Positions 59,180 to 64,000 of a DNA stretch of 64,000 nt are shown here, piece after piece. The DNA is from Ptychodera flava (lineage: Eukaryota; Hemichordata; Enteropneusta; Ptychoderidae). Position numbers and translations under genes: made by a program. Below the pieces are notes generated by a model. It worked only from the letters and a program-made list of their open reading frames with translations. It did not search any database and was not told the DNA's origin. Each line of letters begins with the position of its first letter. Position 1 is the stretch's first letter. The DNA is taken from NCBI RefSeq assembly GCF_041260155.1, contig NC_091939.1, positions 41,615,870 through 41,679,869 of the forward strand, written 5' to 3'.

Positions 59180-59250
59180 CACGAGCTGACTGATCCATTA
59201 GCTGAGTTGGTAGAGCAACCGAAATGTATTCGGGGGGGGGGGGGGGGTTC
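59180..59250 (+). repeat. tRNA-like SINE head remnant
   Basis: TTAGCTGAGTTGGTAGAGC fits the pol III A box and D-arm of a tRNA-derived SINE. It is followed by an anticodon-arm-like CCGAAATGTATTCGG. A run of about 18 G replaces the expected variable region, and the B box is only GGGTTCATA, so it is decayed. It is not called as a tRNA gene. Confidence 0.55.
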
Positions 59251-59436
59251 ATATATTATTGCCACTGCCAGAAGGTTCTAAAAAGTGGCCACAGGAATGT
59301 ATCAGAGATAATATCAAATCAGTACATGATGATCATCACTGTTCAACTTCAGTAAGACTAAACGAAGGGCATTGAAGGACTGGGGAGGACTGCATCTCTA
59401 AATGCAGAAAAGACGAGAACATTTTTTCAGTCCAGA

Positions 59437-59635
59437 GAGGTATTTCGAGGTATCAAAAACGGAGGAGTGAGGGACAAAGTGCGGGACACGCAAACTGTAA
59501 TTTTTGGCACTCTGAGGGACGTCCCGCACTGTGTTAAATATGGGACTCTGAGGGAACGTCCCGCAGAGAGTTAAAAACTGGACTCTGAGGGACGGGGGGG
59601 GGGGGGGCGCCCACTACGATGTGCATTGGTCCATT
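59437..59635 (+). repeat. Element B left terminal inverted repeat with subrepeats
   Basis: It contains GAGGTATTTCGAGGTATCAA, GAGTGAGGGACAAAGTGCGG, then two or three copies of ACTCTGAGGGACGTCCCGCA-type units, ending in a G run and GATGTGCATTGGT. The units differ in sequence from those of element A but have the same GTGAGGG/GTGCGGG style. Confidence 0.9.
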
Positions 59636-60002
59636 ACGCACTGACGCGTTACTTTTCAGTTTGCAATGGATCGCCAACAGCGTCGTCGACATTTTGAATC
59701 CTGCCAACAGAACGTGAAAAGAAAGATGCAGCTACGCCAGGAAATCGCTTCTAACGTTTATTTCGTTTTTAGCAAAGAAGAAAATATAACTTTCTATGTA
59801 GCCCATTCTTCATGATGTCCTGTAGATGTGGCGCTTGGATTGCCACCACTGTCATGGCGAGAAATGGTATAATATCACAAGCAGATCGTGCCTCGAAGTT
59901 TATCGAAATGCTTTTACGTAAAATCTGTCTGGAGACGTAATTTCTCGTGTGAACAGATTATGACATAGCAACCACAGTCCTAGCCTTGCGTACAGGTCTG
60001 TG

Positions 60003-60058
60003 TGTTCCCGGCGTTATACGGCCTCTCACATGTAGTAGGCCGTATAACGCCGGGAACA
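60003..60058. repeat. Perfect 22-bp-arm hairpin in element B
   Basis: TGTTCCCGGCGTTATACGGC plus CT is answered exactly by AG plus GCCGTATAACGCCGGGAACA with a 12-base spacer. It lies just before the shared core, where element A has its larger palindrome about 0.3 kb upstream of the core. Confidence 0.9.
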
Positions 60059-62573
60059 GAGTAGAGTAGATCTTAACGCAAACGGGGTGTTATTATAGGA
60101 AAGGCAGTGAAAAAAATGCTGTTTCTGGTTGTATAAGTCTGTCGATCGAAATATATATTTTGTTCCCAGTTGATTAATCATGGGGGATGATGGCAGTCTC
60201 GATCTCCCCTTTATGATTCGATATTTACTGACTCGGTCCTTCTCATTTTTGTCAATCGATGAAAGCATTTTCGTCTTCCATTGCATATTTCAATCTTACT
60301 TTGACCGATGTTATATCCTGACCTATAGTGTCATTAGTTTTGACCAACGTACAAAGACGTGGCCCATGCGCCCGGTTGACGAGATATTTTGCAAAACTGT
60401 GAAGAAATATTTGAACACGTACGGTCATACTGTATGCATGGGGGCCCGGGAGACATCGATGTCAGTCTTTCCGGACTGTTTACATGTAGCTTAAGGGATA
60501 TCAAAGGAGATGAATCAGTTAGTTGAATAAAACATAACTTTTCGGACATATTTTATGTCAATTTTGTCAATGTCGGACTTTTGATTCGATTGAGAAACCA
60601 GAATCACCTACAGAGATGTCTGTATTAAACACGGACGCACAATTCGGAATAGTTTGTTGTGCTACGTCGGTCTCAGTCTTAGTGTCTCTCCCATAAATTT
60701 TCGAATCTATAGGCCTACACTTGTCGTTTCGATTCACAGGTAGCGGTACAACCGATGACCAGATATTGTATGTTCTTAAAACTAGTATATAAAGCAATTT
60801 TACGACACTCTTTGTCATCGTGTCTCCCCGTGAACGTCCTTGAACCTATGGACGTGACCATTGTTTTTCTGCGCCCATTATAGTGTAAACACCTGCCGTT
60901 CCCAGCAGAGTACTTTTTTAAAGTTCTGTACATCATTGTACACTGTGTGTGTATAAGCCCTAATATGTAGAACTGCTTGCTGATCAAAGGTAGGCTATAT
61001 GTACAATCTGTTTACCAGTGTTGCCTCCATTCATCATGGAAATAAATGCCTTGGGACAAATTGAGAGAATAATATATTGATTTTAACACTAGTTCTAGTT
61101 TTTTGACTCCTGTCTTGTGTTTTAAAATTTTCACAATTTACAGAAGTCAAAAAGTCCCCTTTGATAGTGCCTATACCATTGAGATATTGCAACAGAAATC
61201 CTGAAATATGATTTCTTGGGTCAGAAAAGGGAATTGTTCAATTATGGAAAGGTATTAGTAAAGAATAAAGGGTCGTTACAGTTGCTAAAATTGCGAGAAA
61301 AACGGCATGTTTTTCCAGTACTTTTACAGTTCTGTGCTTTCCGTCCCTGTCATATTCACAAGCGCATAGTCATATTCACAAGCGCTATTGTTTTAAATCA
61401 CGTCCAGGATGTGCTGTTGATTTTCATTCTTTCGTGCAATTTCATTCGTTTGAAGCAATTATCCTTTCATTTGACTGCTCTGTGGGACTCTTCTGGATAT
61501 GTGTTTTGGATAAAAAGAACTCTACAGTGAAAGACATAAACTTCGACGGTGATAGGTATACAATATCGGTTCAATGTGAGATTACAAGATATTTTAGAAG
61601 TTCTCAAAACCAGTAAAAATAATTCTGCGCGCCACTTATTGATAGTGTCTTCTTGTGAACGTCTTTGAATCCGTGACCGCGACCATTGTTTTTGAAGTGT
61701 TCGACGGTCGATGATCGGTAGATTAATGAAGACATAATGTTACTGAACTATCATGTGATTGTTAGCATGGTTAGGTAATAGACGGTGTTGTAGAGGCGAT
61801 ACGGCGAAAGTCCACGGCCCAAGGGAGCATGAGACGTACATCGCATGCTTTCTTACAACGAACGAGCCGTCGGTTTCCATAGCTACTACGTGAAATTCGG
61901 CCTCACCGATGTCCCGGCCGATGTCCCTGTCCTGATTCGGAGAACAACTTTCAAGCTGCGTGTTGAGGTTCAGATGTCCGATTTTTTTCATATTCAAAAG
62001 GCTTATTGATTTACATAGAACGCCTGTCTTGTTTTTAGCTTTAACTTAGCACATGATGGCAATTGGAAATTCAAAGCCAAATAGCCAGTGGGAAAAAATT
62101 CGACGACTCGCTCTCACCAGCGGTCGCAATGAAAAAAAAATCGAAGTCTCTGAAGTCGGGATCATTGCTCCGCCATGTTTTTTGTTGGTTGTATGGCCAG
62201 TTTAAAGTCAAAGACTTTCTTCACGGTAAAATTCATATGATTACCATACCGCGAAGTTCCCTGTGCATTTCAATATGTCTATTTGGAAGAAAAAGCGGCA
62301 CGGACATTCGATCGATGGTGATGAACTTTCTCCAGGCCGTAACATGTCACCAGTTACGAACTTTACCGGTTTTCGATACGAAAGATGCAATATATTATCA
62401 GCGTTGTTCACGTTGTGTTTTGAGTCTGCAGATATCGAATATAACAGGAAAAAACTAACGATTAGATTGACGATAGAGACCATGCCCGATACGGGAAATT
62501 GACATCAACTTTTGCATTGAGCAGTGACTTCAGACTGATATATAAATGTCGACAATATAAAACATTGAAAATG

Positions 62574-62607
<34 letters not shown>

Positions 62608-63182
62608 TTACGCTGTCGCGAACTGATTATACAATTTCTGATATGACTTCGGTATAGACGATACACAGACATCGAAAATGTACACCTACTTTCCAGAAAT
62701 TCGACAAATCTTATAATAAGAGTAGAACAAATCCAAAAGTGTTGGTTGAAGTAAATCTTCAGATGTTGGTTTTCTAAAGTTAGACAATACTTACAGAAAT
62801 ATGGTCGTCATAGTCTTCTCTTAAAAACTATTATCTTCAACACCACGTTTCTTATGATCGGTGATGTCATTTTTTATTATTTTTACAAACTTTCAATGCA
62901 TCAAACGCCATTAGACTATCTCATCTGCCTGTCAGGGAGTTACAATATATTTCCAAGGGCTGGCACGCGATGTCAACTTACGCGTCGTCCGTCGAGCGGC
63001 CGGTGCAGTGTCACAGATCGCTCCGTCTGTAATCGCGGCCACTTCTGATGTGACACCCACGTGCGTTTGAGGGTTTTTGTTACCTAATTTGTCGACCTCA
63101 CAAAATTTCACAGTCCATGCTTTGAAGCAGTCTTAACATGGCAAACATGTCTCGCGTAAATTTCATCCTCGTCGTTCCAATA
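60050..63182 (+). repeat. Core segment shared with element A
   Basis: This is the counterpart of 11390-14224 in the same order and orientation, with scattered small indels and an extra block at 61000-61240. Neither copy keeps the other's ORFs. The (GA)n at about 62576 is longer here. Confidence 0.85.
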
Positions 63183-63334
63183 TTCAAGACTGCCCATAGC
63201 ATACAGCCCCAACATGGGGAACACGCAACTCTCTTCACCTACACGCCTTTCGATAAATTTTCAAGTAGTACATGCAGTTTCAGCGACCTGCAGCGCAATG
63301 TTTAGTAAGCCCGATCTCCATGGGCCCGATCGTG

Positions 63335-63529
63335 ATTTTGTGCTATACCAATGCACATCGTTGGGGCGCCCCCGTCCCTCAGAGTCCAGTTTTTAACTCT
63401 CTGCGGGACGTTCCCTCAGAGTCCAATATTTTACACAGTGCGGGACGTCCCTCAGAGTGCGATAAATTGCAGTTTGCGTGTCCCGCACTTTGTCCCTCAC
63501 TCCTCCGTTTTTGATACCTCGAAATACCT
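63335..63529 (-). repeat. Element B right terminal inverted repeat
   Basis: This is the reverse complement of the left TIR with few differences; the long G run is only GGGGG here. It ends in TACCTCGAAATACCT. Confidence 0.9.
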
Positions 63530-63599
63530 GGTCCAGACTTAAGTGAAGGACAGTGTAACCTCTCAAGAGTAGGGTGATGGACTGTGTTATCTGTACAAA

Positions 63600-63945
63600 A
63601 TGTGTTGAAGGCCAGCATTTTCACTATCCAATGGAGTTAATTAGGCCTTGTATTTTCACTATCCAATGAGATGAAGGCCTTGTATTTTAACTATCCAATG
63701 GGGTGAAGGCCTTGTATTTTCACTATCCAATGGAGTGAAGGCCTTGTATTTTAACTATCCAATGAGGTGAAGGCCTATCCAATGAGGTGAAGGCCTTGTA
63801 TTTTCACTATCCAATAGGAGTGAAGGTCTTGTATTTTAACTATCCAATAGGGTGAAGGTCTTGTATTTTAACTATCCAATAGGGTGAAGGTCTTGTATTT
63901 TAACTATCCAATGGGGTGAAGGCCTTGTATTTTCACAGCAAAATT
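63600..63945 (+). repeat. 32-bp minisatellite carrying CCAAT
   Basis: About ten units of AAGGCCTTGTATTTTCACTA plus TCCAATGGGGTG; one unit is shortened near 63772. Each contains ATCCAAT, the CCAAT-box core. Alternate TTTTCACT and TTTTAACT variants suggest higher-order duplication. The array ends just before the window end. Confidence 0.95.
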
Positions 63946-64000
63946 TGGCAAAGGACAACGTTATTATAAGTGTATAGTGAAGAACTGTTGTTCATCAAAG

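Larger units (their letters stand above)
59437..63529. mobile_element. Element B: 4.09-kb inverted-repeat transposon, same family as A
   Basis: The TIRs (59437-59635 and 63335-63529) are about 195 bp. Flanks are AGTCCAGA (59429-59436) and GGTCCAGA (63530-63537), an 8-bp duplication with one mismatch. As in element A, the left end reads GAGGTAT and the right end ATACCT. The inside is mainly the core shared with A, plus about 240 bp (61000-61240) absent from A. It has no transposase ORF and is probably non-autonomous. Confidence 0.85.

Noticed and set aside
59180-59250. Functional tRNA gene
   Set aside because: An A-box-like D-arm is present but the B box and acceptor pairing are absent and a G run replaces the middle; it is a SINE remnant at most.

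Overview
This window reads as intergenic or gene-poor DNA from an animal genome. The evidence is short exons with GT/AG borders, several clades of LINE, hAT elements, TTAA- and TA-type MITEs, a DIRS-type retroelement and microsatellites. Nothing is prokaryotic: there are no operons, Shine-Dalgarno sites or long housekeeping ORFs. The mix (ZNF862-like hAT, DIRS, L1-Tx1, Penelope-like and DUF7869-like genes, and a dispersed repeat ending in GTGGGGACTA) suggests a marine invertebrate, possibly an echinoderm, hemichordate or lancelet relative. The species assignment is a guess.

Layout. 0-6 kb: a long hairpin and two decayed hAT transposase genes. 6-8 kb: a diverged tandem duplication and a candidate first exon. 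8.4-29 kb: a nest of insertions. A gene with a C76-like (cysteine-protease-like) region was hit by a LINE (8443-10090 plus 19579-19635). That LINE was then split by a 9.48-kb inverted-repeat element ('element A', 10091-19570, 8-bp target duplication GGCCTGGA). The same gene was also split by a DIRS element (21106-28389), which itself carries a 2.4-kb insertion with a LINE fragment and an octamer-rich repeat. 30-40.6 kb: two multi-exon genes facing away from each other. One has a ParB-like domain (minus strand); the other is a DUF7869-like gene (plus strand) with D/D/HTHEDID-type motifs. Both look damaged. 41.1-46.4 kb: a nearly whole 5.29-kb hAT transposon with perfect 8-bp target duplications (CATATGAC) and a spliced ZNF862/KIAA1586-like transposase. 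47-49 kb: small hairpins, a MITE and 150-bp repeats. 49.5-53 kb: a decayed gene with GDGKT, PGDWH and GCDF motifs. 53-55 kb: a 5'-truncated L1-Tx1 LINE. 56 kb: another hAT scrap. 59.4-63.5 kb: 'element B', a 4.09-kb relative of element A. 63.6-64 kb: a CCAAT-bearing 32-bp minisatellite.

The most unusual signal is the pair A and B. They share a core of about 2.8-3.1 kb with no conserved ORF. Each is bounded by TIRs of about 170-200 bp built from internal subrepeats, ends in AGGTAT, and is flanked by 8-bp direct repeats. They look like one family of large foldback/TU-like or Mutator-like non-autonomous transposons. The second interesting point is the divergent ParB-like/DUF7869-like gene pair, which might be a two-gene mobile or domesticated system. 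No intact single-copy host gene could be established in the window.
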